Shown here: in pieces, positions 25,742-37,776 of the stretch
Layout: the number at the start of each line of letters is the position of its first letter
Position numbering within the stretch: position 1 is the stretch's first letter
Assembly: GCF_023515995.1 (NCBI RefSeq)
Contig: NZ_CP097320.1
Location: 2,790,001-2,854,000 of the forward strand
DNA length: 64,000 nt
Direction of reading: 5' to 3'
Source of the DNA: Candidatus Mycobacterium methanotrophicum
Lineage (GTDB): Bacteria; Actinomycetota; Actinomycetes; Mycobacteriales; Mycobacteriaceae
Made by a program: the position numbers and the translations under genes
The notes under the pieces: generated by a model
What the model was told of the DNA's origin: nothing
Database searches by the model: none
The model's input: the letters and a program-made list of their open reading frames with translations, nothing else

Positions 25742-26123
25742 TGCTGCACCTCAGTCCTCGCTAGGTTTTCGGTGGCGACCCCCCGCGCCCGGCTTCGCCG
25801 CGCTTGCGATCGCCACCGGGTTTCGTGGCGACCCGCTGCGCCCGGCTTCGCCGCGCTTGCGATCGCCACCGGGTTTCGTGGCGACCCGCTGCGCCCGGCT
25901 TCGCCGCGCTTGCGATCGCCACCGGGGAGTTGCCTGGTTGGACGTTGCGTGGCCCGTAGAGCGTATCGGAGGGCAATCACCGCACTCGCGTCACCCACGG
26001 GACAACTCCCCTTTGTCGGTCGTTGGTCCGACCAACTGGACGCGAATCCGATGGCCGGTGGCCGGCAACCCGCGAGGTTAATTCGGGTTCGACCAGCACG
26101 GTACCACATTGCGAGCTACCCTA
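25742..26123. other. Gene-free gap between wecA and the ATP synthase operon
   Basis: 382 bases with no supported gene. The part next to atpI is filled by a 53-bp triple repeat (25772-25922). The rest (25923-26123) should hold the operon promoter, but no hexamer pair is convincing enough to name. Confidence 0.6.
25772..25922. repeat. Three tandem copies of a 53-bp GC-rich repeat
   Basis: Copies start at 25772, 25825 and 25878. Each begins GTGGCGACCC, contains CGGCTTCGCCGCGCTTGCGA and ends TCGCCAC, so GTGGCGA and TCGCCAC form inverted ends of one unit. Copies 2 and 3 are essentially identical, and copy 1 differs at a few bases. Spacers read CGGGTTTC. The form is that of a mycobacterial interspersed or VNTR locus. 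Confidence 0.9.
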
Positions 26124-27320
26124 CTACTCCTCGTCGTAGAGGTCGCCACGGCCTCTCAGCAGCGGTATCAGTGTGGCGATAACCGCGATGGCAATCGCCC
26201 CCAGCATCACCGCAGCGGTGTCGCGAGGGTTGAAGAAAATCGAACTCGCCGCTCCGAAGGCGACGATTCCCACCCATAGGTAGAGCAGGAGCACCACGCG
26301 GCGATGAGAGTGACCGATCTGCAGCAGGCGGTGATGCAGATGCATCTTGTCGGGGGTGGAGAAGTGCACACCTGCGCGGGTGCGACGAATCACGGCCAGC
26401 AACATGTCAAGCATGGGCAAGAACATGACCGCTACGACCAACAGGAACGGCGACAGCAGAGCAAACACGTCGCGGGCGCCGTAGGCGTTCTGCGAAATCG
26501 GTCCCGCAGCCGTTGTCGACGCGGCAGCCAACATCAGGCCGATCAGCATCGAACCGGAATCGCCCATGAAGATCTTGGCCGGGTGGAAGTTGTGCGGCAA
26601 AAACCCCAGACAGGCCCCGGCCAGCACCACCGAAATGACCGCCGGCGGGTAGAAGAGCACGTCACCCCCGTGGTCGCGCAGCAAGCCGACCGAGAACATG
26701 CAGATGGCCAGCGCGGTGATCAGACCCATGCCGGCAGCCAGCCCGTCGAGACCGTCGACGAAGTTCATCGCGTTGACGATCGCCACTGTCAGCGCCAACG
26801 TAAGCAGGATCGAGGAGGCTTGGTCCAACACGATGGTGCCGACGCCGCCCAGTGGAATGTAGAGAACGCTCCAGGCGACGCCCATGGTGACCAGCACACT
26901 GGCCGCGGTGATCTGACCGGCGAACTTGGTCAGCGCGTCCAGACCCCACCGGTCGTCGATCAGCCCGATGCCCATGATCACCGCGCCGGCCACCACCACC
27001 GCCGGCATGCCTGAGGAGTAGACGAAACCACGTGTCAGGGCGGGTAGTTGGGCCGCGAGAAAGATGGCGGCGATCACGCCCAGATACATCGCCAGACCGC
27101 CCATCCGCGGCGTCGGCGTCACGTGCACGTCGCGCTCGCGTGGGTAGGCCACCGCACCGAGCCGGGTCGCCAGCAGGCGTACCGGTCCGGTCGCAAAGTA
27201 GGTGATGATGGCGGCAGTGAGCCCGACAAGCGCCAGCTCGCGCAGCGGAACACCGGCGCCACGGTCGGACAACGCGAGCACGCCTTCGGCCAGGTTGTAG
27301 CGCACCACGTCTGTATTCAA
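26124..27320 (-). CDS. wecA: Decaprenyl-phosphate GlcNAc-1-phosphate transferase
   Basis: A 398-residue integral membrane enzyme that transfers GlcNAc-1-P from UDP-GlcNAc to decaprenyl phosphate, starting the arabinogalactan linker of the cell wall. Multiple transmembrane segments alternate with catalytic cytosolic loops: MNFVDGLDGLAAG, KIFMGDSGSMLIG and the MHLHHRL motif. It corresponds to Rv1302 (rfe). It follows the threonylcarbamoyl-adenylate synthase gene by 12 bases and ends before the repeat-filled gap. Confidence 0.95.
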   Translation of the reverse strand: MNTDVVRYNLAEGVLALSDRGAGVPLRELALVGLTAAIITYFATGPVRLLATRLGAVAYPRERDVHVTPTPRMGGLAMYLGVIAAIFLAAQLPALTRGFVYSSGMPAVVVAGAVIMGIGLIDDRWGLDALTKFAGQITAASVLVTMGVAWSVLYIPLGGVGTIVLDQASSILLTLALTVAIVNAMNFVDGLDGLAAGMGLITALAICMFSVGLLRDHGGDVLFYPPAVISVVLAGACLGFLPHNFHPAKIFMGDSGSMLIGLMLAAASTTAAGPISQNAYGARDVFALLSPFLLVVAVMFLPMLDMLLAVIRRTRAGVHFSTPDKMHLHHRLLQIGHSHRRVVLLLYLWVGIVAFGAASSIFFNPRDTAAVMLGAIAIAVIATLIPLLRGRGDLYDEE

Positions 27321-27332
27321 TTGCCGCGCGGG

Positions 27333-27986
27333 TCAGCCGGTCAAACTCCGGGCGTCCGACCCGAGCACTGCAGCGATACTTTCAGCGCTGACCGGTCCGG
27401 GTCGGAGCATGCGCGGTTCGGGTCCGGTCAGGTCCAGGATGGTTGAGGCCGCCTGCTGTGCGGAAGGCCCGGCGTCGAGATAGACCTCGACGAGTTCGCC
27501 AAGTTGGTCGCGCGCCACGTCGACGTTGACGGCTGGCGGACGGCCGGAGATGTTGGCGCTGGATACCGCCATCGGCCCGACCTCACGCAGCAACTCGATG
27601 GCTACCGGATGCAGCGGCATCCGCAGCATCACCGTGCCGCGGGCATCGCCGATGTCCCATTGCAGCGACGGCGCTTGCCGGACCACCAGGCTCAGCGCAC
27701 CCGGCCAGAACGCGCGGATCAGATCACGCGTTGACTGCGGGACCATGAGGGCAAGACCCTCGATGGTGTGCCAGGAGCCAACCAGCACCGGCACCGGCAT
27801 GTCGCGCCGGCGGCCCTTCGCCGACAGCAAAGCGGCCACTGCGGCGCTGTCGAATGCGTCGGCGCCGATACCGTAAACCGTGTCCGTCGGAAGCACCACC
27901 AGCCGACCGTTTCTGACGGCCCCGACTGCCGCTTCGATTCCGCGAGAACGCTGTTCGGGGTCGGCGCAGTCGAATAGGTCACTCAT
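27333..27986 (-). CDS. L-threonylcarbamoyladenylate synthase (Sua5/YrdC family)
   Basis: A 217-residue enzyme that condenses threonine, bicarbonate and ATP for the t6A modification of tRNA. The YrdC fold signature is visible in VLPTDTVYGIGADA, the KGRRRDMPVPVLV segment and SSANISGRPPA. Size and position match Rv1301. It overlaps the end of prmC by 8 bases, consistent with translational coupling. Confidence 0.93.
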   Translation of the reverse strand: MSDLFDCADPEQRSRGIEAAVGAVRNGRLVVLPTDTVYGIGADAFDSAAVAALLSAKGRRRDMPVPVLVGSWHTIEGLALMVPQSTRDLIRAFWPGALSLVVRQAPSLQWDIGDARGTVMLRMPLHPVAIELLREVGPMAVSSANISGRPPAVNVDVARDQLGELVEVYLDAGPSAQQAASTILDLTGPEPRMLRPGPVSAESIAAVLGSDARSLTG

Positions 27987-28833
27987 GCGTTCCGCCGTTC
28001 CGCCGTGCCGTGACGAATCTTGGCCGTCCAGTCAGATCTGTTCTGGCGACGACGTCGTCGAAACGCCCTGCGCTACCGACTAGTTCGTGCGTGGATAGTG
28101 ACGTGGTGTCGTCGTGCTCGACGGCAAAGAAGCCGCCTGGACGCAACCAACGGCCGGCCAGCCGGATAATGGCAGTAATCACGGTCATCCCGTCCGGGCC
28201 CGCGAACACCGCATGCGGCGGATCATATTGAGATACTTCAGGTTCCAGCTGTACAGCTTCAGGTACGTAGGGCGGGTTGGCCACCAGGAGGTCGACATGC
28301 CCGTCGAGATCGGTCAGCAAGCCGGGATCGGTGGCGTCAGCGCGCAACAATTCGATCGTGGTGCCTGCCGTGTTTTTGCGAGCATAGTCAAGGGCCGCAT
28401 TGCAGTCATCGACGCCGAGTATCCGCGCCGCCGGCCAATGGTGCGCCAGGGCGAGCGCCAGCGCGCCCGAACCGGTGCAGACGTCGATGATCACCGGAGT
28501 CTCTGGAAGGCGCTGTGCAGTAGCCCATTCCAACATGGCTTCCGTTTCCGGACGAGGAATGAAGACGCCGGGCCCGACCGACAGCGTCAACGGCCCGAAG
28601 GCGGCTGTGCCGGTGATGTGCTGCAGCGGCACTCGCTGCGACCGCGCCGCGATCGCAGCGTGGTAGCGGTCGAAGAACGCGTCGTCGGGCGAATCGATCA
28701 GCGGCAGCCGTCCACGCTCGGTGCCCGTCAGGTGCGCGGCCAGCTCCTCGGCGTCGAAGCGCGCGGAGTTGATTCCAGCGTCTGCGAGTAGCGCCGTAGC
28801 CGAATCGATCGCGCATCGCAGTCGAGTGATCAT
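27979..28833 (-). CDS. prmC: Peptide chain release factor N5-glutamine methyltransferase
   Basis: A 284-residue SAM-dependent enzyme that methylates the Gln of the GGQ motif of release factors. An N-terminal helical domain is followed by a Rossmann fold with [13 protein letters not shown] and the catalytic [10 protein letters not shown]. The M. tuberculosis protein (Rv1300, annotated hemK) has a longer C-terminus; here the protein stops about 40 residues earlier with a basic tail. It overlaps prfA, its substrate gene, by 4 bases. Confidence 0.95.
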   Translation of the reverse strand: MITRLRCAIDSATALLADAGINSARFDAEELAAHLTGTERGRLPLIDSPDDAFFDRYHAAIAARSQRVPLQHITGTAAFGPLTLSVGPGVFIPRPETEAMLEWATAQRLPETPVIIDVCTGSGALALALAHHWPAARILGVDDCNAALDYARKNTAGTTIELLRADATDPGLLTDLDGHVDLLVANPPYVPEAVQLEPEVSQYDPPHAVFAGPDGMTVITAIIRLAGRWLRPGGFFAVEHDDTTSLSTHELVGSAGRFDDVVARTDLTGRPRFVTARRNGGTHE

Positions 28834-29903
28834 GCCTGCTGCAGCCGCGATTGCCGGTCGGCAACGCTCAAAGCGTCGAATAATGCGTCGAGGTCGCCGT
28901 CGAGGATCTGGTCGAGATTGTGTGCCTTATAGCCGATTCGGTGGTCGGTGATCCGGTTCTCCGGGAAGTTGTAGGTGCGGATGCGTTCGCTGCGGTCCAC
29001 CGTGCGGATCTGGCTGGCGCGATCGGCCGATGCGTCGGCCAGCGCCTGCTCCTCGGCCATTGCCTGCAGGCGAGCGGCCAGAACCTGCATGGCTCGGGTC
29101 TTGTTCTGCAGCTGCGACCGTTCGTTTTGGCAGGTGACGACAATTCCGGTGGGCAGGTGGGTAATTCGCACCGCCGAATCGGTGGTGTTGACGCCCTGAC
29201 CACCCTTGCCGGACGACCGATAGACGTCGATGCGCAGATCCGACTCGTCGATCTGCACTTCGGCGACTTCCTCGGGTTCCGGATAGACCAGCACGCCAGC
29301 GGCCGAAGTATGCACGCGGCCTTGGGATTCGGTGACCGGGACGCGTTGTACCCTGTGTACTCCGCCTTCGAACTTCATCCGCGACCATACGCCGTCGGCT
29401 GAGTCGCCCTTGCTGGCGATCGTGAGCGTCGCATCCTTGTAACCACCCAGACCCGATGTCGTTTCGTCCAACACCGTGACCGTCCAGCCGTGCCGCTCGG
29501 CGTAGCGGATATACATCCTGGCCAGGTCTGCGGCAAACAGAGCCGACTCCTCGCCGCCCTCACCGGATTTGACCTCGAGCACGATGTCGTCGGCGTCGTG
29601 CGGGTCGCGCGGTGCCAGCATGTCGGTGAGCGCAGTGTCGAGCTCGGCAGCGCGTGCTTCAAGTTCGGCGACTTCATCGACGAACGACGCGTCATCGGCA
29701 GCCAGTTCACGCGCGGCCGCTAAGTCTCCCCGCACCGACTCCAGCTTGCGGTGAGTGGCGACGATCGGCGCCAGTTGCGCGAACCGACGGCCGGCTTTGC
29801 GCGCATTGGCCGCATTGCTGTGCAGTTCGGGGTCGGACAGCTGGCGCTCGAGGTCGGCGTGTTCGGCCAGCAGCGCGTCAATCGCCCGCACGCCCTGCGT
29901 CAT
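28830..29903 (-). CDS. prfA: Peptide chain release factor 1
   Basis: A 357-residue factor that ends translation at UAA and UAG. The GGQ motif that reaches the peptidyl-transferase centre is present in [15 protein letters not shown], and the helical N-domain and codon-recognition domain are of standard length. It overlaps prmC and follows rpmE across an 86-base gap that holds a hairpin. Confidence 0.97.
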   Translation of the reverse strand: MTQGVRAIDALLAEHADLERQLSDPELHSNAANARKAGRRFAQLAPIVATHRKLESVRGDLAAARELAADDASFVDEVAELEARAAELDTALTDMLAPRDPHDADDIVLEVKSGEGGEESALFAADLARMYIRYAERHGWTVTVLDETTSGLGGYKDATLTIASKGDSADGVWSRMKFEGGVHRVQRVPVTESQGRVHTSAAGVLVYPEPEEVAEVQIDESDLRIDVYRSSGKGGQGVNTTDSAVRITHLPTGIVVTCQNERSQLQNKTRAMQVLAARLQAMAEEQALADASADRASQIRTVDRSERIRTYNFPENRITDHRIGYKAHNLDQILDGDLDALFDALSVADRQSRLQQA

Positions 29904-29937
29904 GCCTGTCCTTCCCTAAACGCTTCCCCGAACGTGC

Positions 29938-29984
29938 AACGACGCCCGGCCTGGTGCGGTTTCCGCAGCAGATCGGGCGTCGTT
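29938..29984 (-). terminator. Hairpin after rpmE
   Basis: AACGACGCCCG (29938-29948) pairs perfectly with 29974-29984; the loop contains a second small stem (TGCGG/CCGCA). It starts 5 bases after the rpmE stop on the minus strand. There is no T-run, so it may act as a Rho-independent terminator of the GC-rich kind, an attenuator before prfA, or an mRNA processing structure. Confidence 0.65.
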
Positions 29985-29989
29985 CCAAG

Positions 29990-30244
29990 CTACTTGTCGG
30001 CCTCGGAAGAAGACCCGGCCTTTTTGTCGGCGCCAGCGTTTCGCTTGCCGTAGCGCCGCTCGAAGCGAGCGACCCGGCCGCCGCTGTCCAGAATTTTCTG
30101 CTTACCCGTGTAGAACGGGTGGCATTGCGAGCACACCTCGACCACAATGTGGCCGCTTTCTTTGGTGCTGCGGGTCTGGAACGTGTTGCCGCAACCGCAG
30201 ACCACGGTGGTCTCGCCGTATGCCGGATGGATACCAGATTTCAT
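29990..30244 (-). CDS. rpmE: Ribosomal protein bL31, zinc-binding form
   Basis: An 84-residue large-subunit protein. The cysteines in VVCGCGN and VCSQCH identify the zinc-containing type, the paralogue displaced by a cysteine-free form under zinc starvation in mycobacteria. The start was set at ATG 30244 ([12 protein letters not shown]), the conserved beginning; an upstream in-frame ATG at 30262 would add six unlikely residues. It lies upstream of prfA on the same strand. Confidence 0.96.
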   Translation of the reverse strand: MKSGIHPAYGETTVVCGCGNTFQTRSTKESGHIVVEVCSQCHPFYTGKQKILDSGGRVARFERRYGKRNAGADKKAGSSSEADK

Positions 30245-30372
30245 GAGTTCCTCTTCGATCATAGGTCGCCGGGTCGCCCATGAGCTGACCGGAACGTTAA
30301 CTTCGGCCCTTGATTATGCCAGGTCAGCCGCTCTCCCCCTAAACGCGCGCATGCAGCCGCGCATTCCCACTG

Positions 30373-30741
30373 CTAACCGGGACTGACGTGGTTATTCACG
30401 CGGCCTTCGCCGGCCTGATCGGCCACGGTGTAGGCGCTCATCCGCCCGATCCGGGTCCACAGCACGCCACCATCTGGGGTAGCGCCCTGCGAACTCAGCT
30501 CACGCTTGAGGATCTTGTTGGTGGCGGTCGACGGCAGGCCGTCGATGATCCAGACGTGGCGCGGCCACGCCTTGGGCGATAGGCCCGGCTGGCCGACCAG
30601 AAATTCGCCGAATTCCCCGGGCGTCAAGTCTGCGCCATCGACCAGCGCCAACGCTGCCATCACCTGGTCTCCGACCTGCGCATCAGGTGCCGCGTACACG
30701 TGGAACCGCACCGTATTTGACCGCCGGAGACGAATCACCAA
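30373..30741 (-). pseudogene. Acyl-CoA synthetase (FadD type), C-terminal remnant
   Basis: About 110 residues matching the C-terminal lid domain of AMP-forming fatty-acyl-CoA synthetases: VYAAPDAQVGDQVMAALALV, LTPGEFGEFLV, LSPKAWPRHVWI and the catalytic Lys region LPSTATNKILKREL. The first about 380 residues, including the AMP-binding motif, are absent. Upstream of residue 15 the sequence becomes unrelated. A small gene of this kind is not part of the conserved rpmE-rho junction in M. tuberculosis as I recall it, so it is a decayed insertion or duplication. Confidence 0.75.
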
Positions 30742-30890
30742 CGCGGGTGCGAAGCGGTTGCTGGATAGTGTCCGCCACGACTCACCACTTTCCGTCGGAC
30801 CCCACAGGCTGGCACGTTACCGGCGCAGCTGTAACCGAGTCGGGGGAAGGGCGACGATCGTCGACGGCGAGCGTGCGCTAACTAATCGCT

Positions 30891-32729
30891 TTAGTCGTTG
30901 TCCCCACCCGGTGTCGTCTTGGAGACCTGCACCAGGAATTCGTAGTTGGTCTTGGTCTTGCGCAGCTGCGACATCAGCAAGTCAATAGCCTGATGGGAAT
31001 CCAGACCTGACAACAGGCGGCGCAGTTTATGCACGATCGCGAATTCGTCTGGCGAGAGCAGCAATTCGTCCTTTCGCGTGCCCGACGGGTTCACGTCGAC
31101 GGCAGGGAACACCCGACGTTCAGAAATCTTGCGATCGAGTTTGAGCTCGGCGTTACCGGTGCCCTTGAACTCCTCGAAGATCACTGTGTCACCGGTGGAC
31201 CCGGTTTCCACCATCGCGGTGGCGATAATCGTCAACGAGCCGCCTTCCTCGATGTTGCGAGCGGCACCCAGGAAGCGTTTCGGCGGGTACAGCGCAGTGG
31301 AGTCGACACCACCGGACAGGATGCGGCCCGACGCCGGAGACGCGTTGTTGTAGGCGCGACCCAGCCGGGTGATCGAGTCGAGGAGCACGACGACGTCTTT
31401 GTCTTGCTCCACCAGTCGCTTGGCGCGTTCGATCGCCAACTCGGCAACCGAGGTGTGATCCGACGGCGGACGGTCAAACGTCGAGGCGATGACCTCGCCC
31501 TTGACCGAGCGCGCCATGTCGGTGACCTCTTCAGGGCGCTCGTCGACGAGCACGACCATCAGGTGGCACTCCGGGTTGTTCTGGGTGATCGCATTCGCGA
31601 TGGCCTGCAAGATCATGGTCTTACCGGCTTTGGGCGGCGACACAATCAGCGCGCGCTGACCCTTGCCGATTGGCATGATCAGGTCGATGACCCGCGTGGT
31701 CAGCCGATCGGGCGTGGTTTCCAGACGCAGGCGCTGGTTGGGATACAGCGGGGTCAATTTGGAAAAATCGGGACGCTTCTTGGCGTCTTCGACCGGCCCC
31801 CCGTTGACGGTGTCCAAGCGCACCAACGGGTTGAACTTCTGCCGCTGATTGGGCTGTTCACCGTCCTTGGGCACCCGGACCGCTCCGGTTACCGCGTCGC
31901 CGCGGCGTAAACCGTTCTTGCGCACCATGTTCATCGAAACGTAAACGTCGTGCGGACCGGCGAGGTAACCGGAAGTCCGCACGAACGCGTAGTTGTCCAG
32001 GACGTCGAGGATGCCGGCGACCGGCTGAACGACGTCGTCGTCACGAAGTTCCGTGTCACCACCATCGCCTGGCCGGTCGCCGCGACGCCGGCGCTCCCGG
32101 AACCGACGGCCTCGGCGACCGCCGCGACCGTCACCGTCGTCGTCTTGCTGGTTTGAACCACCGCGGTTTTGTTGTCCGCCCGAGCCCTGCTGATCACCGC
32201 CCTTGTCGGACTGTTTGTCGGATTCGCGCTGCTCGGACTTGGCGCCCTGTTGCCGGTCTTGGTCGCGCGGAGGCTTGTCGGTGGATTGGTCGGTCTTTTC
32301 CGACTTTTCCGACCGGGTGTGCCGCTCGTGATCGGCGGACTGTCCCCCTTCGCCGGAGTCAGTACGGATCGTGTCCTCGGCGGTCGCTTCGGTGTGGTCG
32401 GCCATCTCGGTCACGTGGTTGTGCGAATCGCCGCCGGCACTGTCTTTGGAAGGCCCACCGTTGGCCTGCCCTTGCCGGCTTTCCCGGATCGCAGCGATCA
32501 GTTCGTTCTTACGCATCCCCGAGGTGCCCTTGACGCCGGCTCGAATGGCCAGTGCGCGCAGTTCGGGCAGCACCATGGTGGACAGCGAACCATCCGACGC
32601 GCTGGTGTTGACCTCCGTCGCCGAGCCGGATGCGGCGTCGCGGTCGGAAGAAGTGTCTGTTGTCACGGTATCGGACAGCTTGTGGTTTTCGGTGCTGTCG
32701 TCAGCCGTAACGAGGTCCGTTTCAGTCAC
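30891..32729 (-). CDS. rho: Transcription termination factor Rho
   Basis: A 612-residue hexameric RNA helicase that ends transcription. The N-terminal helical Rho domain (LPELRALAIRAGVKGTSGMR) is followed by a long, charged, low-complexity insertion (about residues 75-220, rich in Gln, Gly, Asp and Arg) typical of actinobacteria, then the RNA-binding cold-shock domain (VAGILDVLDNYAFVRTSGYL) and the ATPase with Walker A PPKAGKTMILQ. The start was placed at GTG 32729, preceded by AGAAAGGAAA, rather than the in-frame start at 32780. The 263-base gap to thrB is leader and promoter with no gene. Confidence 0.95.
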   Translation of the reverse strand: MTETDLVTADDSTENHKLSDTVTTDTSSDRDAASGSATEVNTSASDGSLSTMVLPELRALAIRAGVKGTSGMRKNELIAAIRESRQGQANGGPSKDSAGGDSHNHVTEMADHTEATAEDTIRTDSGEGGQSADHERHTRSEKSEKTDQSTDKPPRDQDRQQGAKSEQRESDKQSDKGGDQQGSGGQQNRGGSNQQDDDGDGRGGRRGRRFRERRRRGDRPGDGGDTELRDDDVVQPVAGILDVLDNYAFVRTSGYLAGPHDVYVSMNMVRKNGLRRGDAVTGAVRVPKDGEQPNQRQKFNPLVRLDTVNGGPVEDAKKRPDFSKLTPLYPNQRLRLETTPDRLTTRVIDLIMPIGKGQRALIVSPPKAGKTMILQAIANAITQNNPECHLMVVLVDERPEEVTDMARSVKGEVIASTFDRPPSDHTSVAELAIERAKRLVEQDKDVVVLLDSITRLGRAYNNASPASGRILSGGVDSTALYPPKRFLGAARNIEEGGSLTIIATAMVETGSTGDTVIFEEFKGTGNAELKLDRKISERRVFPAVDVNPSGTRKDELLLSPDEFAIVHKLRRLLSGLDSHQAIDLLMSQLRKTKTNYEFLVQVSKTTPGGDND

Positions 32730-32992
32730 GGATTTCCTTTCTTCCCTGGCCGATCTAATCAAGCCAGGGGTTCGTTGCATTCAGCCAAATCGCCAAGTGC
32801 TACCAACAATCGACCCCGCAGCGGTGATCGCCAGGATTGGCAGTTCAAAATGGCGAACCATCGTCCACGAGAAGAATTTGGTGTTAGTCCTAGGTGTTAA
32901 CGCAGGTGCAGAGGCTGCGATTGCCGGACGGCTCCGAGAATAACCTGCTTCGATGCCGGAAGCAAGAAGCCCCTCCGCGGTGGCGGTGGACG

Positions 32993-35024
<2,032 letters not shown>

Positions 35025-35028
<4 letters not shown>

Positions 35029-36359
35029 TCGCTGGTTCCTTCCAACCGCAGGACGCTGGCCACACCGTCTACCACGTCGAGATCGGCCAGCGCGTCGACG
35101 GTTTCGGACAGTGCAGCATCAGTGGCGGTGTGGGTGACTACCACGATGCGGGCGCCTACCCGTTGTCCGCCCTCCCCGATCACGCCTTCCTGGCGGACTT
35201 CGGCGATGCTGACTTCGCGCTTGGCGAATTCCGCCGCAACCGAGGACAATACACCTGGCTTGTCCGCGACGTTCATGCTCACGTAGTAACGGGTGCGGAT
35301 GAAACCCATTGGCGAGATCGGAAGTTGGGCGTACTTGGACTCCTTCGGCCCGCGACTGCCCAGCACCCGGTTGCGGGCCGCCATCACCAGGTCCCCGGTC
35401 ACCGCTGACGCGGTAGGGGCTCCGCCCGCGCCCTGACCGTAGAACATCAGTCGGCCCGCCGCTTCGGCCTCGACCACCACGGCATTGAACGCGCCGCTGA
35501 CGGTGGCCAACGGATGCGACAACGGCACCAGCGCAGGGTAAACCCGAGCCGAAACCCGCTGCTGCCCGTCGTCGGTTCTGATTCGCTCACAGATCGACAG
35601 CAGTTTGATTGTGCAGCCCAGGGACCGCGCCGATACAAAGTCATCTGGGGTGATCTTCGTGATGCCCTCGCGGTAGACGTCGTCGGCGGTCACCCGGGTG
35701 TGAAAAGCGATAGACGCCAGGATGGCAGCTTTGGCTGCGGCGTCATAGCCTTCCACGTCGGCAGTGGGGTCGGCCTCGGCATAGCCGAGCGCGCTGGCGT
35801 CGGCCAGTGCGCGCCCATAGTCGGCGCCGGTGGCGTCCATCTCGGAGAGGATGTAATTCGTGGTGCCGTTGACGATCCCGGCCACCCGCTGCACGGTGTC
35901 ACCGGCCAGCGACTGTGTCAGTGGCCGGATAACGGGGATGGCACCGGCCACTGCGGCCTCGAAATAGAGGTCGACGTTAGCGTTTTCGGCCGCTTGCGCG
36001 AGCTCTCCGGTCGCGACTGAGAGCAGAGCCTTGTTCGCCGTGACGACGGACTTGCCCTGTTCGAGTGCCGCCAGGATCGCCTTGCGTGACGGCTCGATCG
36101 GGCCCATCACTTCCACGACGACATCGACGTCCTCGCGGGAGACCAGTTCGTCGATGTTATCGGTGAGCAGACCGATCGGCACACCGCGGTCAGCGCCGAC
36201 CCGCCGCACACCGATGCCGCGCAACGCCAGCGGCGCGCCGATCCGGGCGGCAAGATCGTCGGCACTGTCATTGATGATGCGGACAACTTCGCTGCCCACA
36301 TTGCCCAGTCCCAATACCGCTACGCCGACCGGCTTTTCAGCACCGTTCATGTGCGCCAC
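35025..36359 (-). CDS. thrA: Homoserine dehydrogenase
   Basis: A 444-residue NADP-dependent enzyme reducing aspartate semialdehyde to homoserine. The dinucleotide-binding motif is [10 protein letters not shown] near the N-terminus; the catalytic domain follows ([16 protein letters not shown]), and an ACT domain at the C-terminus ([16 protein letters not shown]) suggests feedback control by threonine. Its start lies inside the end of lysA (23-base overlap). Confidence 0.97.
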
Positions 36360-37776
36360 TCCTCACCTCCAGGCTCAAAAGATCGTCGATGGTCTCCCGG
36401 CGCAGGATCAGCCGCGCCTGGCCGTCGCGCACAGCCACCACCGCCGGCCGGCCAATCAGGTTGTACCGACTCGACAGCGAGTAGCAGTAGGCGCCGGTGG
36501 CCGCCACCGCGACCAGATCGCCTACCGCGATATCGTCGGGCACCCAGGTATCCCGCACGACGATATCGCCGCTCTCGCAGTGCTTGCCGACGACACGGGC
36601 CAGCGTCGGAGGCGTCTCAGTGGCCCTGGAGACCAGTCGAACGTCGTATTCCGCACCGTACAGCGACGTGCGGATGTTGTCGCTCATTCCGCCGTCCACG
36701 CTGACGTAACGGCGATGCGCTGAGGCGCTCACACCGACGTCTTTGACCGTGCCGACCTCATACAGCGTAATGGTCCCCGGTCCGGCGATGGCGCGGCCGG
36801 GCTCAACGACCAGCCGGGGAACTGGCAGGCCCACCGCCGCGGATTCGTTGCGCACGATGGAACCGAGCTTGTCAGCGAGTTCGTGCACCGGCGGCGGATC
36901 GTCGTTCGGTAGGTACGAGATGCCCAGGCCGCCGCCGAGATCCACGGAGGAGATCTGCGCGGTCTTTTTGACCCCGAACTCGGCGACGATATCGCGCAGC
37001 AGGCCAATCACCCGGTGCGCGGCCAGTTCGAAGCCGGCGACGTCGAAGATCTGCGACCCAATGTGGCTGTGCAGGCCCACCAGTCTAAGGTGGTCGGTGG
37101 TGAATACTCGTCGCACCGCGGCTATCGCCGCGCCATTGGCCAGCGACAGTCCGAACTTCTGGTCCTCGTGGGCGGTCGAGATGAACTCGTGGGTGTGGGC
37201 TTCGACGCCGACCGTGACGCGAATCAGCACATCCTGGACGATGCCGGCCTCACCGGCGATGGCATCGAGACGCTCGATCTCGGTCATCGAGTCCAGCACC
37301 ACATAACCGATGCCGGTCTTGACCGCCGCGGTCAGCTCGGCTACCGATTTGTTGTTGCCGTGCAGCGCGATCCGCCCGGGCGGGAAATTCGCGTGCAGCG
37401 CGGCCGCTAGTTCACCGCCGGTGCAGACGTCCAGCGACAGGCCTTCCTCGCCGATCCACCGCGCTATTTCGCTGCAGAGGAATGCTTTGGCGGCATAGTG
37501 AACGTTCGCGCCGCCGCCGAATGCGGCGGCGAGCTCGCGACATCGCGACCGGAAGTCGTCTTCGTCGACGACGAAAAGCGGTGTGCCGTATTCCTGCGCC
37601 AGCCAGTCGAGCGCGACGCCCGCTACGCTGACGACCCCATCGTCACGGCGGACGGCGTTGCGCGGCCAGACATTCGCTGCCAGTTCCAGAAGTTCGTGTG
37701 GCGATTGGGGGCACGGCGGAAGGCCGCCGTGATGAAACTCCTCGGCGTGGCGCGGGCCGGCAGGATGCGCGCTCAC
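36337..37776 (-). CDS. lysA: Diaminopimelate decarboxylase
   Basis: A 479-residue PLP enzyme that makes lysine from meso-diaminopimelate. The PLP lysine is in [10 protein letters not shown], the glycine loop in [13 protein letters not shown], and the catalytic Cys in GKHCESGD. The GTG at 37776 overlaps the argS stop by 4 bases and was chosen because the longer open frame upstream only mirrors argS. It carries about 30 more N-terminal residues than the 447-aa M. tuberculosis protein; an internal start is possible. Confidence 0.94.
   Translation of the reverse strand: MSAHPAGPRHAEEFHHGGLPPCPQSPHELLELAANVWPRNAVRRDDGVVSVAGVALDWLAQEYGTPLFVVDEDDFRSRCRELAAAFGGGANVHYAAKAFLCSEIARWIGEEGLSLDVCTGGELAAALHANFPPGRIALHGNNKSVAELTAAVKTGIGYVVLDSMTEIERLDAIAGEAGIVQDVLIRVTVGVEAHTHEFISTAHEDQKFGLSLANGAAIAAVRRVFTTDHLRLVGLHSHIGSQIFDVAGFELAAHRVIGLLRDIVAEFGVKKTAQISSVDLGGGLGISYLPNDDPPPVHELADKLGSIVRNESAAVGLPVPRLVVEPGRAIAGPGTITLYEVGTVKDVGVSASAHRRYVSVDGGMSDNIRTSLYGAEYDVRLVSRATETPPTLARVVGKHCESGDIVVRDTWVPDDIAVGDLVAVAATGAYCYSLSSRYNLIGRPAVVAVRDGQARLILRRETIDDLLSLEVRSGAHERC

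Noticed and set aside
25772-25922. CRISPR-like array
   Set aside because: Units are contiguous with constant 8-base linkers instead of unique spacers, and no cas gene is present; it is a tandem repeat.
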